From contig NC_085128.1 in the NCBI RefSeq assembly GCF_030269925.1, forward strand, positions 12,340,501-12,404,500: a stretch of 64,000 bases of DNA, written 5' to 3'. Source of the DNA: Bombyx mori. Its lineage: Eukaryota > Arthropoda > Insecta > Lepidoptera > Bombycidae. Positions 1-11,036 of this stretch are shown piece after piece (the first letter of the stretch is position 1; every line of letters starts with the position of its first letter). A program made the translations under genes and the position numbers. Below the pieces are notes generated by a model, which saw only the letters and a list, made by a program, of their open reading frames with translations, was not told the origin of the DNA and did not search any database.

Positions 1-91
1 GGAATTAAAAAAAAAAAAAAAAATTCTAATAAAAAAAAAATTAAAAAAAAATATTTTCATAATTACTAAGGCGTCTTGTAAGCCCGCACGT

Positions 92-435
92 GTAGCTTAT
101 TACCCTGCCTATTTCTCCCGTGCAGCAAATAATTAAATTCAGTTTGAAAGATGGGGGTGCTGTTGCACTACTAATATAATTATTTACTATATGTACTGCT
201 AAGACTATAAACCTGAGACTTAGAATTCTTGTATCAAAGGAGGTGGCAGTATTTATGTTATTGCTTCCGGCAATTTTTGCCGAAAGGCATTCCAGTTTGA
301 AGGATGGGACAGCTTTCGTATCATACAAATTAGAGTTAGACCTCATGTCTGTCTCAAGGTAGCTAACATTCACTCGGTGATGTCTAAGGGCTCATGAAAA
401 CCGTAAACCTGTCCACCCAACTTGGTAAAAAATAA
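92..435 (+). repeat. Highly diverged Bm1-like SINE relic
   Basis: The stretch keeps scattered blocks of the Bm1-type SINE in the right order on the plus strand: ACCCTGCCTATTTCT, then CAGTTTGAAAGATGGG, then CTGAGACTTAGAATTC, and at the end CTGTCCACCCAACTTGGTAAAAAATAA, which resembles the SINE tail. A second CAGTTTGAAGGATGGGAC block inside it suggests two overlapping relics. A small frame on the opposite strand crosses it and is not a gene. The assignment is inferred by comparison with clear copies elsewhere in the window. Confidence 0.4.
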
Positions 436-1177
436 AAATAAACACTAATTTTAAATTATAATAATTAAATTAAATAAAAAATTAAATTATTTAAAACTAA
501 AATATAATTATTAAAAATTTTAAATATTTAATATAAGTGAGTAATTTAAATAAAACAATAAATATAGGTAACCCTTTGTAGCCCACTCTAGCTACATACA
601 ATTGGTGGCACTTAATAGGTACTCATAAATTCATACCTAATAAAGTTAATTCATTAAGAATGTCTTAAAAAATAATAAACGTGCTTGTATCTATCTAATA
701 ACTACGGAAAGTTAAGCAACTTAACTACAAAATGAAGATTTTGATTTATTAATAAATGCGTGTCCCATTCACTTGTGCGTATTATCAAGGATGCAATATT
801 TGAAGTTACACATTGCGCACATGTGCAATTGTTTTCGTGCACGTGTCTCCGGTTGTGTGCATATAGCAATTACGTACGTCTCCAATCATAGCCGCCATCA
901 ACTTGTATTTTCGACATAACAGGATCCCTAAATCAGCTAAACGTCTGCGCGAACGATTAAGGATTAGTATTGTGTAATCAAATGATACATGTGAAATTAC
1001 TAAAATAAAAACGCAATTACTATAGCAGCGTGTACACATTTTGAGCCACTAGTAGGTACTCTATTATACTTCCTATATTTACTGCAGTTTGAATATACGT
1101 TCACTTCATAATCAGTTGGTCGGCGACACGCTATTCAAAATTTACTAGTACGTCAAACATTATTATTAAACATAAGC

Positions 1178-1323
1178 CGATCCGGTGGTAGATTCTGCGA
1201 AGCACGGCTCTTGCTAGGGTTCGTGTTAGCAACGTCGTCAGGTTTGAGCCCCGTTAGCTCACCTACTAGTTAAGGTTACGCTGGAATAGCCTATCAAGGC
1301 TACCAGCTTAAGAAAAAAAATAT
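1178..1323 (+). repeat. Family B retroposon, 3' end
   Basis: This is the 3' third of a poly(A)-ended interspersed family repeated about ten times in the window. Diagnostic blocks are GGTAGATTCTGCGAAGCACG, GGTTTGAGCCCCGTTAGCTC, CACCTACTAGTTAAGG and a short imperfect stem (TAGCCTATCAAGGCTA) just before CAGCTTAAGAAAAAAAA. The A-rich tail and 5' truncation are expected of a LINE- or SINE-type element integrated by target-primed reverse transcription. I am not sure of the published family name. Confidence 0.8.
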
Positions 1324-1825
1324 TTAAGCATTCATATCCAAATATCTTTGGGCGCCAAATTTCTCATGAAGTTAGACGGTCCATGAGCTCATCCTGTTTA
1401 CACCACTTTTACTTTACACATTCAGAAATAAGGAAGACGAAACTTATTTGTCAAATAACGAATCTGCGACCCCCCACCCGAGAGTCGCATACGATACAGC
1501 AGGGCCACAAGCGCGAAATTATTTGTAACGTGCTCGCTAATGTAAATAGTAAATTTCAAGTCGGAAACCGGCGATCTAAAATTAATTAAGCACGCAACTT
1601 CCTTCGTAATGTGGAACGGGATGTTTAGTCATGTACGTAAACTGTTAGGAGTAATTTTAAAAAGATATTATTCAAGATCAAACGCGCCAGTTGCGTGTGA
1701 TATCGTTCATGATAGCATAAAGTTTTACGTAACGTAAATATACAAAAAAAAGCGTAGGTAAAGAGTTCTAATTTAAATTAAATTTAGATTGTGGGATTCT
1801 CAAAACAACGCAATATAAACCTTTA

Positions 1826-2040
1826 TAGCTTGGGGGAGGGTGATGGGAGAGATGTGCTTTGCACTAAACGCTTCACTTTCCCCCTTTGCCTCTTCATGAG
1901 TTCTGTCTCATGCGAGGTTTGGACGTTGGTTGTTGAGCGACAGGAGGTTTTAGTCAGTTCGACTCTGACATGCTCCGCCCTCCATCCCCAGTGGAGGGCG
2001 GAAGTCCGGCGATTTGCTCCTGACCAAAACAAAAAAAAAG
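1826..2040 (+). repeat. Probable LINE 3' end with A-rich tail
   Basis: This is a G+C-richer segment in A+T-rich surroundings, closing with ACCAAAACAAAAAAAAAG. It contains an 11-bp perfect stem, TCCGCCCTCCA (1974-1984) against TGGAGGGCGGA (1992-2002), with a 7-base loop. Small frames on both strands overlap it and show no recognised domain. The closing A-rich tail and the stem near the 3' end fit a non-LTR retrotransposon 3' UTR; this is inference, as I have no second copy in the window to compare. Confidence 0.5.
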
Positions 2041-2791
2041 CTTACGTAATGGTTGAAAATTATGATATTCCCTTCCCTTTAATTTTGTTTCTTTCAATTT
2101 GATCAAAACTATTTCTTGAAGCTGTGATTCAAAATTATTTTAGCATACAGAGTTCAATTCAAAACACGTCTGTTTCTCAGTGTTTATCGAAAATCAAAGA
2201 CTTAATAACATGAGTTTCACTACCCACTTTAGTGATGAGGTTGAATACTGAAATAGAATTTTTTAAAGACATTTTTATTTCCCAATTTTGACGAAATACT
2301 AAAATTTGTTTTACCCAATAAAGTACCTCAAATGTTTGCAATTCAAATTACTGGACGCCTCGAGTTCGTTGGCGACAGCAACATAGAAGAAATCGTCGGA
2401 AAAAACCTATCAAAAGTTGAGAAAATTCAATAAGGCCACTTGAAAAGTTTGTTAAAGGAAGTAGCGGGGGGATATTTTCATAAAAAAGTATCTCAATTTA
2501 TGTCGCTGGCCAAATAAAAATAAGCAAAAAACTTCAGCTTTACTTTAATTCTGTTTACAAAGTGGCTAATTTAGATTTATCTCAATAATGAGATTTGGTA
2601 ATAATTAATTAAGAAGATTAATAGGAAAAAAATAAAGAAGCTTAAAATTAAAGGCTTATATTTCTTACCCTAGAGGCCTTAGTCACGATGGTAAAAAAAA
2701 AAGTGTCATCTGCCCTTGATTTAAAGCATCTTCAAAGATAATCGGATATCTTTAAGTTGATGATAATTACGTTACAGTTAGATTTAGTTCA
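2041..2791. other. No gene seen
   Basis: A+T-rich DNA with stops in all frames. No recognised repeat, RNA or regulatory element was identified by eye. Confidence 0.5.
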
Positions 2792-2859
2792 AGCTTATAA
2801 AATAGTATCAAAATATATACCAGCTTAAAAGCTTATAAAATAGTGTCAAAATATATACC
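2792..2859. repeat. Short tandem duplication, about 30-bp unit
   Basis: The sequence AGCTTATAAAATAGTATC...ATATATACC occurs at 2792-2821 and again, with one substitution (GTGTC for GTATC), at 2830-2859. The period is 38 bp including a short spacer. Confidence 0.85.
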
Positions 2860-3041
2860 TTATAATAAATACCTTATTACTTATGTGAATAGATTTATGC
2901 ATTGAGAAGTGTAATCACATGAATGGAACTTTAACACATCACTGCAGGAATAGGCATGATATCCTACCCATGCTGGGTTACAATATGCCTTCAATTAGTA
3001 TAGCTAAGAAGTGAGTGCTTTGTGTGCATCTTTGGTTGCTG

Positions 3042-3410
3042 TTTTTTTTCTTTCCTAAGCTGGGAGCCTTAAGAGGCTATGTTAGCATAACCTAACAAGT
3101 AGGTGAGCTCACAGGGCTCAAGTCTGACGACGGTTCTAATACTAACCCTAGAAAGAGCAGTGCTTCGCAGAATCTACCAACGGATCGGAAACGTGATCCA
3201 CCGCGAAGATCCGGCGAGAAACTCAGTGGGCTTTGTCTGTGGGTTAATTTACTCACCTAGCCCTTCGTCGCAACCCACGGGTTCGACAAGAACGATAGCC
3301 GGTGCTTGAGGTATCTAAAAGCACCGTTAGTGGATCAGGAGGATCCGAAATGACGTGCTTAGGGCGACGTCAATTGGCTGTTTACTATTCGGTCCGCAGA
3401 ATCGAGAATG
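3042..3410 (-). repeat. Family B retroposon, near full length
   Basis: On the minus strand the order is GACGTC...GGATCCTCCTGATCC, then the CTAACGGTGCTTTTAG block, then TTTCTCGCCGGATCTTCGCG, then GGTAGATTCTGCGAAGCACT, then the CACCTACTTGTTAGG block, ending in an A-rich tail (seen as GTTTTTTTTC at its left edge). It is comparable in extent to the copy at 62.2-62.6 kb, which defines the element's length at about 375 bp. Small plus-strand frames across it (for example 3103-3309 and 3355-3567) are repeat shadows. Confidence 0.8.
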
Positions 3411-4311
3411 TAGTTACCAACGGCCACCACAAGAGGTTCTCGTGTCGTGCCGCTTTTTCGAAATGGAGGTTGCTGAGTGTGCTACATTTAATGAAAAAAA
3501 ATTATATTTTATCGTCGTAAACCTGAGCCTGATGCCTCGCGCACGTCTGTTGCCGAGTCAAATGTAGATGCACACTTATTTACGTTCGGTTCACTTTGGA
3601 ATATAAAAGAATTTTATCCAAAAACGAAAGCCACCTACGGGGCTTAAACGGTGACTGTAAAATTCCAGAAACTAACACGCTACTCTTAATTAATTATTAA
3701 AGTAACTAAAATTGTTTCGGTCACGCTACGAACTTCCAAGGACACGTGTGAATGACAATGCATACCTGAAACAAACGAAAAAATCTTATTAATTACGTAT
3801 TACATGAATTAGTTTTAAATATTAGAAGTCCTCAAGGTACAAAATCAATGGTGAGCCCCAGTTGGCAAGGGCATGAATATTTCTTTTTCGAATTCAATTT
3901 GTTTGAGCTGTTTTCTATTGGAATCTCTGGGTAGCTGACGAACTATCTGATATAAAAATTTTATGGGTACTTTTCGTCAAAATCATGCAGGTTTGTGGTG
4001 AGCAATCTGGCTCACAATACGCCCGTGTTATTTTTTTTTGCTTTTTATATCCATAATTATTCATTTTTTTGTTTCATTTGAATTTTTCCCATATATGTAC
4101 ATATATATATGCGACCATATTTAGGTAAAATATTCGTTCTGTAATTGATTTATTTGGTTAGCTATTTGTTGGTCAATTAATTAATTTGATTCGAGAAGAA
4201 GGAATTATCAAGACCCCCAAACAATAAAAACACATAAAGTCGTACAAGAGTCATTTTTATAAAACTAGTTTCGACCTTATACACTTCATTTTTAAGTATT
4301 TTAATAGGTTA

Positions 4312-4554
4312 TTTTTTATTGCTTAGATGGGTGGACGAGCTCACAGCCCACTTGGTGTTAAGTGGTTACTGGAGCCCATAGACATTTACAACGCAAATGT
4401 GCCACCCACCTTGAGATATAAGCTCTAAGGTCTCAAGTATAGTTACAGCGGCTGCCCCACCCTTCAAACCGAAACGCATTACTGCTTCACGGCAGAAATA
4501 GGCAGGGTGGTGGTACCTACCCGCGCGGACTCACAACAGGTCCTACCACCAGTA
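4312..4554 (-). repeat. Bm1-type SINE, 5'-truncated
   Basis: Reading the minus strand, the copy starts at TGGTGGTAGGACC, runs through CCACCACCCTGCCTATTTC, GCAGTAATGCGTTTCGG and CTTAGAGCTTATATCTCAAG, and ends in the family tail GTCCACCCATCTAAGCAATA. The tRNA-like head is missing. Many copies in this window break at this same TGGTGGTAGG point, so this may be a preferred reverse-transcription stop or a separate headless subfamily. Confidence 0.9.
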
Positions 4555-5013
4555 AAGGTAATGGGACTATATCGATTAGCCGAAAACAATCCATCTGGCA
4601 GTTGCTAGCAAAACACGACGCACGTTTTACGAACATCATTAATCAAATCACGGCTATGCGGTTTAATGGCAGACTAATTACAGTTTGCGCTCGAATCAGC
4701 TGCACACACCGCTGCAGTAATTACTGCATTAAACTGTCAACGCTTGATACTTGATAATTTTGATTACGTTTCAGAACCTGAGTCCATGGAATCATTTTTA
4801 CCTGGAATTTTCGAGACCGTGCTAGTAACAGTAGAGAGTTTTTAGCGAGAATATCAGAAACTATATTAATTGTTTAGTATATTGTTTTAGTTTTTGGAAA
4901 AATGACGACTTCTTGACGAATCCGACGAAATGATGTTTAAAAAATGTAAAACGGTAAAATAAAATGAATTCGCTACTCATAAATTATAGAAAATTACAAA
5001 ATAATGAATGAAG

Positions 5014-5055
5014 ATTGGGCTGGATTTTGGCTATAGAGCCAAAATCCAGCCCAAT
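5014..5055. repeat. Perfect 19-bp hairpin with 4-base loop
   Basis: ATTGGGCTGGATTTTGGCT at 5014-5032 is followed after ATAG by its exact reverse complement at 5037-5055. The stem has no mismatch and the loop is very small. No T-run follows that would suggest a terminator, and the loop is shorter than usual for a pre-miRNA. The perfect arms indicate a recent origin, for instance a template-switch event. Confidence 0.95.
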
Positions 5056-5244
5056 TAAATAATTATAACAATTAAAATAAACTGTTATTCTGAAGTCAGT
5101 GAATAACATAAAATAAGTTCACGGCTTTCTGCCTGTAAACAAATTAGCTTTTTTTTAACTAGCTGTGAGGGACAGCCGAATTTACGGTCCGCCTGTTTTA
5201 AAACAAACAGTGGAGCATAGGCAAAGGTTTTCATATTGTGCATA

Positions 5245-5448
5245 TCACTACATAGTATAAAACAAATTCGCTTACTCTGTCCCTATGTATGCTTAAATCT
5301 TTAAAACTACGCCACAGATTTTGATGCGTTTTTTTAATAGATAGAGTGATTAAAGAGGAAGGTTTATATGTATAATAACATCCATTAAATAGTAGAGAAA
5401 TCAATAATAAATTACAGTTTCTGAAGCGAACCGAGAGCGGGTCGCTAG
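5245..5448 (+). mobile_element. Helitron-like non-autonomous element, type 2
   Basis: The element starts A|TCACTACATAGTATAAAAC and ends CGGGTCGCTAG|T, so it has the TC...CTRR ends and A/T target expected of Helitrons and lacks terminal inverted repeats. A diverged copy lies at 8837-9092 on the opposite strand, sharing the central region (CACTCTATC, ATAAACCTTCCTC in reverse) and both ends. It encodes nothing. The Helitron assignment rests on the termini and agreement between copies; no autonomous helicase is present. Confidence 0.65.
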
Positions 5449-5718
5449 TCATACACTAAAATATTTGTCAGTGTGTAAATCACAATCATAATTATTCTCT
5501 TTATTCTATTTATTTTCCCCTGGGTGCCGTAAAAATCACCAAAGAGATTCACTGGAGCATTGGGCAGCAGAATAATTTTGTTGCATTGCTTCGTGTACTG
5601 CGATTTTAAATAAAAATTACTGGAGGTAGGACGTGTTGTTAGTACGTGTGGATAGCACCATCCTATCTATTTCTGTGAAGCAATCACGCTCATAATGCAT
5701 TACATGTGACAATTTTAG

Positions 5719-6166
5719 TTTTTTATTGCATAGGTAGGTGGACGAGCTTACGGCCCACCTAGTGTTAAATGGTTACCGGAGCCTATAGGCATCTACAATG
5801 TAAATGCCACCATCCACCTTGAGATATGAGTTCTAAAGTCTCAGTATAGTTGCTGCAACTATACAACGACTGCCCCGCCCTTCAAACCGAAACACATTAC
5901 TGGTTCACGGCAGCAATAGGCAGGTTGGTGGTACCTACCCGAGCGGACTCACAAGAAGTCCCACCACCAGTAATTACGCAAATTATAATTTTGCGGGTTT
6001 GATTTTTATTACATGATGCTATTTCTTCACAGCGGAAGTCAATCGTGAACATTTGCTAAGTACGTATTTCATTAAAAAAAATGGTACTCGCCTGCGTGAT
6101 TCGAACACCGGTGCATCGCTATATACGAATGCACCGAACGTCTTATCCTATAAGTCACGACGACTT
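5719..6166 (-). repeat. Bm1-type SINE, full-length with tRNA-like head
   Basis: Minus-strand reading starts AAGTCGTCGTGACTTATAGG. It carries an A-box-like stretch TGACTTATAGGA (complement of 6146-6157) and a B-box-like GGTGTTCGAATC (complement of 6098-6109), the internal RNA polymerase III promoter of tRNA-derived SINEs. The body continues through TTTTATTACATG..., GCAAAATTATAATTTGC and TACTGGTGGTGGG to the GCAATAAAAAA tail. At about 448 bp it serves as a length reference for the family here. The plus-strand frame 6053-6424 mostly crosses this element and is not a gene. Confidence 0.92.
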
Positions 6167-6536
6167 TTGGCTCTGTATCCCAGATTTTTTGGCGCTAATT
6201 GTTATATGATAAAAAAAATTTGGTTATCTATATCAGCATTGAACAATAACAGAATAGTCCTCGATATTAGGGTTTTACATTTCAATTGCTATGTCAGTAT
6301 AGAGTTTTATGGGCACCACTCCCTCGATTATGGGAATCTGAATACAAAACGACAATGTTTACAGCGCCACGCACTAGTCACGTTCTGTATCGGGTCATTT
6401 ATTTTTATTGTGTCCTTTGCCTGAAGTATACGATGTGATTATACAAAAGATGCGATAGTTTGTATTCGTTACATATGCTAGTAGGCGAAATCGTTACTTA
6501 TGAGATTAACAATGCCAGTACTTTGCCTTGCATTGC

Positions 6537-6735
6537 TTTTTTTTCTTTCTACTTAATCGTTGATAGTTTAAGAGGCTATTCCAACTTCACGCGGACGGTA
6601 TGTAAGCTCACAGGCTCAACCTGAGAACTGCTAACACTAGCCCTAACAAGAACAGTGCTTTGCTGATTCTACTACCGAATCAGAATCGCGACACACTGAA
6701 AAGATCCGGTCAGGAACTCAGTGCATTTGATTGCT
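6537..6735 (-). repeat. Family B retroposon, diverged copy
   Basis: The blocks CTATTCCAACTTCACGCGGA, GTAAGCTCACAGGCTC, TAGCCCTAACAAGAACAGTG and GAAAAGATCCGGTCAGGAA match family B on the minus strand with many substitutions, and a T-rich run lies at the left edge (its A-rich tail). The copy is 5'-truncated. Confidence 0.75.
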
Positions 6736-7874
6736 AAGGACATTCTTTGGGTATCATAATAATGACATTTACTTTTAATTTTTTTGGGCTCAACAGAAAT
6801 CACCGTAATTCAGCCTTATGAAAAATATCTACTTTGGTATATTCGAAATTGCTCTCAACAAATATTAAATGTATCGAAATACAAACACCATTTAGCATAA
6901 TATCCATTCCTACATTGAACGCCGCGGGGTTGTTATCATTTTGGATATCATAAAAGTGTATCAAAGTGATTGAATTTTACTGTTTAATCTCCCGTTTAAT
7001 TATTCATTGTACAATATTGGTTTGGAATCGATTTTGAAAAAAGTACTCGAAATTGCGACATAACATAGAGATGTAGTACGTGTCTCGTCTTTATTCAGTG
7101 ACGCGAGGGAATTCAGTATAAGTCAATAGTTGCGGGGGCCAAATATTATGCCGAGAAGGCACAACTGCCTTGCCTTCTCTGCCGTTAAAAGTATTTGAAA
7201 GAAAAATTGACGTAAAATGTCTGGTGACAATTTAACATTAAGCTCGCACAACAATTTATCATATGAAAACGAAAAAATCCATAAACCTAAGAGATAGATA
7301 GATAGATAAAACGAAAAAATCCTACAAAAATATTTTGTTATATATTATTATATTAAATTTAGATGTTCGTGTATGAACTTGACTAGTAACACGACCCACA
7401 ACACCGATTTAACGTGTAATACTTAGTGCCAGTAACATGTGGTCAGACTTTACGACTATGCTATCGGGACCAAAACGGTTGATAACCGATAAAGAAATTA
7501 TACTCGTAAAAACTGAAATACATACATGGGAACAAACACAAACGCTTTATTACATTATAAATCAGAAATATTTCACCATGTTTACCCAATAACCGCAGTG
7601 TCTCAAGAAAAGTCTTGGACCAGTGTGTGTTACTAGTGATGATATCAGTGAGTTCTGATCGCTGACACTACGCCTTATCAAAAGGCTCAAAACCACTGAA
7701 GTGCAATAGAGAAGGCTATGCTTGGACTTTGCCTGCGAAATCCAAGCATAAATTAGAAGATGGACCAATTTTATTATGCAGCAGGTCCTATATCCAGCAA
7801 TGGACATCTGTGTGTTAAAAAATTCTAAAACGGATGAGATTGGACAGTAACGAAAATGAATTTGTAATTTGAGG

Positions 7875-8047
7875 TGTTAAGTGATTGCGCCTATAAACAC
7901 CACATCGTCAACGCCTACTTGTGATATGAGTCGACTTGAAGTCTCAATTGTATTCTGTATTGGCTGTCACGTCCAATCCCTCAAAACAGAACGTATCAAT
8001 GGGCAAGATAGTGGTATAAGCCCATGCGGGCTCACAATCGCACCATC
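7875..8047 (-). repeat. Diverged Bm1-like SINE relic
   Basis: The order of blocks (GTGATATGAGTCGACTTGAA, then AATCCCTCAAAACAGAACG, then CAAGATAGTGGTATAAGCCC, then GCGGGCTCACAATCGCACCA) parallels the minus-strand Bm1 body with heavy divergence. This is probably an old insertion. Confidence 0.5.
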
Positions 8048-8324
8048 CTTATAATATGATAGAGAATGCTGCAATCCATTTTATTGAATGAATTGAAACA
8101 TTGAATCCCTAAGTCCTACTTTACGACACCGACGGGTAGAGATTCTAGGCTAAAATCATACAGCCGAATTTTTTTTTAAATGTTTTTTTCAAACCTCCAA
8201 CTTTCCTAACTTTCCTAACAAAACCTTTCTTCAAACTTCCCTAACAAAACTAGACTAATAAGTTTTCTCAGATTCAAAACGCACGTAGACTTTCCAACGT
8301 TTCCAAACTTATAAAATAATTTGC

Positions 8325-8775
8325 AAGGAAAAGTGAATTTCCAGCGCAAACAATCGAATTGTTCGTTTGCGAGCGCGATAACTACTGGCATATCGAAGCG
8401 AAATTTTATAAACAACTTTAATCGTCGATTGTTCCGGCTCTCGGTTTCCACTTGCGTCAAACCATTGTTGTTCTCGGAGATCAAGATGCTTTTATTTACG
8501 AACGTTCCCGTTCCGATGCGCGCATTGTTCGCCGACCGTGCCGTCTGCTGAGAAACTGGCACGAAATGCATCAACGTCAGCGGGTAAACGGTCGCGGACA
8601 ATCGCTCCCGAGCCAGGGATTTCAGCACGAAATGAAACTTCGCAGAATACTTGGGCGAAAAGAAAAAGAAAAAAAAGCAACCGTAAGAATAGTTCGGTGT
8701 CAGATGCAACGACAGTTCGTGGTATGAGTCTGTTTGAAACTTGAAATTCCTCAGGCGCGTCGCGGAACATTGTCG
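8325..8775. other. G+C-raised block with overlapping open frames
   Basis: This block is markedly richer in CG dinucleotides than its flanks and is open in several frames at once. The minus strand has 8215-8709 (164 codons, the longest frame in the window) and 8492-8770; the plus strand has 8321-8551, 8452-8727 and 8538-8744. I recognise no domain in any translation. The minus frame begins in a poly-F stretch that simply reads an A-rich run. Openness on both strands argues for compositional lack of stops rather than one coding frame, but a promoter, non-coding exon or ancient coding exon remains possible. Confidence 0.35.
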
Positions 8776-8836
8776 CGGAGTAGCGTTTTATAATTTATTA
8801 TTTTGAAAGACCTTTGAAAGATTTTCTTATAATTTA

Positions 8837-9092
8837 CTAGCGACCCGACCTTGCTTCGCTTCGGAAACATGAAATTTTATTATTAATTATTAACGACATC
8901 ACATTAGAAACCTCAAAAATAACAGTATTTCTCCACTATTTAATGGATGTTATTATACATATAAACCTTCCTCTTCAATCACTCTATCTGTTAAAAAAAC
9001 CGCATCAAAATCCGTTGCGTAGTTTTAAAGATTTAAGAATACATAGGGATATAGGGACAGCGAAAGCGACTTTGTTTTATACTATGTAGTGA
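8837..9092 (-). mobile_element. Helitron-like non-autonomous element, type 2
   Basis: On the minus strand it begins A|TCACTACATAGTATAAAAC and ends CGGGTCGCTAG|T, the same ends as the plus-strand copy at 5245-5448. It retains about 50 bp of 3' sequence that the other copy lacks (GTTTCCGAAGCGAAGCAAGG region). No inverted repeats and no coding capacity were seen. Confidence 0.65.
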
Positions 9093-10614
9093 TTTTTAGT
9101 TGTAATAACTGAGGTACCGCCATGCCATGCAGTGCCTACCACAAAATTTATGACGTACACCTATTTGCTGACACGAATTGCACCATCTATCGCAAATTGA
9201 TGTAATAAATACGAGTACAAAGTAAAAGTGAATAAAGATTTAACTCCGTCAAAACAAAGCATTAATTACAATATAATTTCTTTGTATTAGATATTGTGTG
9301 AACAGAAGAACAAGCAGAATAAACTGACGCGATCCTTAAGAAAAGTTTCAGAGAAATTTTTGATGAAGTCTGGTTTTAGAGAGTAATAAATACTTCGCAA
9401 TTGAGTTACAATAGTGAGTTAACTAACAATCTGTGGAACAATAACTATTTAATAATAAATATTTATGAGTGCATACACAAACCGGTGGGCTAATTTTCAT
9501 TTGCCTTTTCAACTCAGACTATAATTTGATTTAGAAGAACACTCGTCGGCTACATTTGTACGATAATGTTTTATTGAAATTCAACATGCGTGCGTCACAT
9601 AAATAATAAACAAACGTTCCACTGAATCGTGGAATCGTGACGTTGGAGGGTTACTCACTCTCTCAATATGTTCATAATACTTTACTGCACTTAGCAATAT
9701 TGAATCTCCCCGCTTAGTTTTAAGGCATGAATCGAGAAGACACACAAAAAAGCCAATACGGCATTCCAACCGCAGACGAATTCACGACACGTGTAGCTTT
9801 AGGTTTCGGAATGGTTATTGAAGTTTATGTCGTATCCCTTTAAAAATTGAGTCTAAAATTGACAAGTTCGCTCGATTCGTTTTTGTTTCGCCAGTGCGAG
9901 CCGGCAATCAATGCGGTGTGAAGCGAGATTTATTGTGATTGTGAAACAGTTGCAGTTTGCGAACGGGTCAGTAGTATTGTATATGCATGAAGGCATCCAC
10001 AAACAAGACAAACGTCAAGAACGTTAATTGTCCTCCACTAAGAGATTCCAGACCGTGGCATCTTTATTTTAATAGAGGCAGACTTGTTGCATGCGATGTA
10101 TTTTGCGTGTGTGGTTTACAGTTTACTGTGTTATCTTTTTATTTTTAAACTATTTCATAGATTTTATCGTGGGCCTTGAGCGCGGCTTGAGAGCAGAATC
10201 ATGAAATTCCGTAACGGAAAAAACCTTCCACCCCTCACTACGCCTACTATGTAGCTCGCGTTCAATACATTCACACGTTGCGCTTGTGTAGTGTTTAAAG
10301 TAAGAAGTCTAGGCACCGATTTATGTACTACCAAAATATGTGTTAAAATTTCGTGGGTAACACAACGATAGCGCGATTCAACTTTTTGTCAAGCGTCATC
10401 TATCGGCGACAAAAAGAATTGTAAAATAGAAATTTATATCACATTACAATGCGTTGGGCGTGCCATTTTCTATCGCTTAGTCGAAGAATTTTATTAGTAC
10501 TCCTACTACTCATTCAGTGATTGGAGTGGCATTAAAAATAAACTAGCTAAACCGTTGATTCTGGGCGAATGAGAGTTAGAACTAGCATCCAAAGGCGTGC
10601 CTCTATCCCATGTA
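9093..10614. other. No gene seen; possible promoter-like patch near 9.87-9.97 kb
   Basis: Mostly A+T-rich DNA without recognised repeats. Around 9870-9970 the CG dinucleotide content rises (TTCGCTCGATTCG, GCCAGTGCGAGCCGGC) and GGGTCAGTAGT resembles an arthropod initiator (TCAGT). That could be a 5' exon, but no coding frame or adjacent exon supports it. Confidence 0.25.
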
Positions 10615-10628
10615 GCGCCCTCTAGTGA
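10615..10628 (-). promoter_or_regulatory. CTCF-consensus match
   Basis: The minus strand reads TCACTAGAGGGCGC. This matches the published animal CTCF core CCASYAGRKGGCRS at 13 of 14 positions (first base T instead of C). By my estimate the 13 matched positions are expected about 0.1 times per 64 kb of random sequence with equal base use, so it is notable but not proof of binding. CTCF is known to act as an architectural and insulator protein in insects. Confidence 0.35.
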
Positions 10629-10676
10629 GTGCGCGGTCAAAATGGAATACTCACAATGTAGCAGATTCATCGAAAG

Positions 10677-10708
10677 TTAGCCCACTGAGTTTCTCGCCGG
10701 ATCTTATT
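10677..10708 (+). repeat. Family B fragment, internal piece only
   Basis: About 30 bp (TTAGCCCACTGAGTTTCTCG then CCGGATCTT) match the middle of family B, while neither side continues in the family. The 3' end is missing, which is unusual for a retroposon and implies later deletion or capture. Confidence 0.6.
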
Positions 10709-10816
10709 TTATTGTTGTTTTAATATTAAATTATTATTGTCGATTTATAATTGCATAAGTTGATAAAAAATGCTATGCAATAGCTTTACCGCGGCAGTCT
10801 CCGAGTAACACACGTC

Positions 10817-11036
10817 TTTTTTATTCCTTAGATGGGTGGACGAGCTCACAGCCCACCTGGTGTTAAGTGGTTACTGGAGCCCATATACATCTACAACGTA
10901 AATGCGCCACCCACCTTGAGATATAAGTTCTAAGATCTCAGTATAGTTACAACGGCTGAACCCCCCTTCAAACCAAAACGCATTACTTCTTCACGGCAGA
11001 AATAGGCAGGATGGTGGTACCTACCCGCGCGGACTT
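10817..11036 (-). repeat. Bm1-type SINE, 5'-truncated
   Basis: This is a minus-strand copy with the tail TAAGGAATAAAAAAA (one change from CTAAGCAATA) and the body back to GTCCGCGCGGGTAGG. It lacks the tRNA-like head. Its truncated 5' edge is expanded into the 23-bp tandem array directly adjacent. Confidence 0.9.

Noticed and set aside
817..826. GCACATGTGC palindrome (E-box type)
   Set aside because: Ten-bp palindromes are expected several times in 64 kb and nothing else nearby suggests regulation.
6053..6424. 123-codon plus-strand frame
   Set aside because: Its first third lies antisense through the tRNA-like head of a Bm1 SINE; the rest has no domain.
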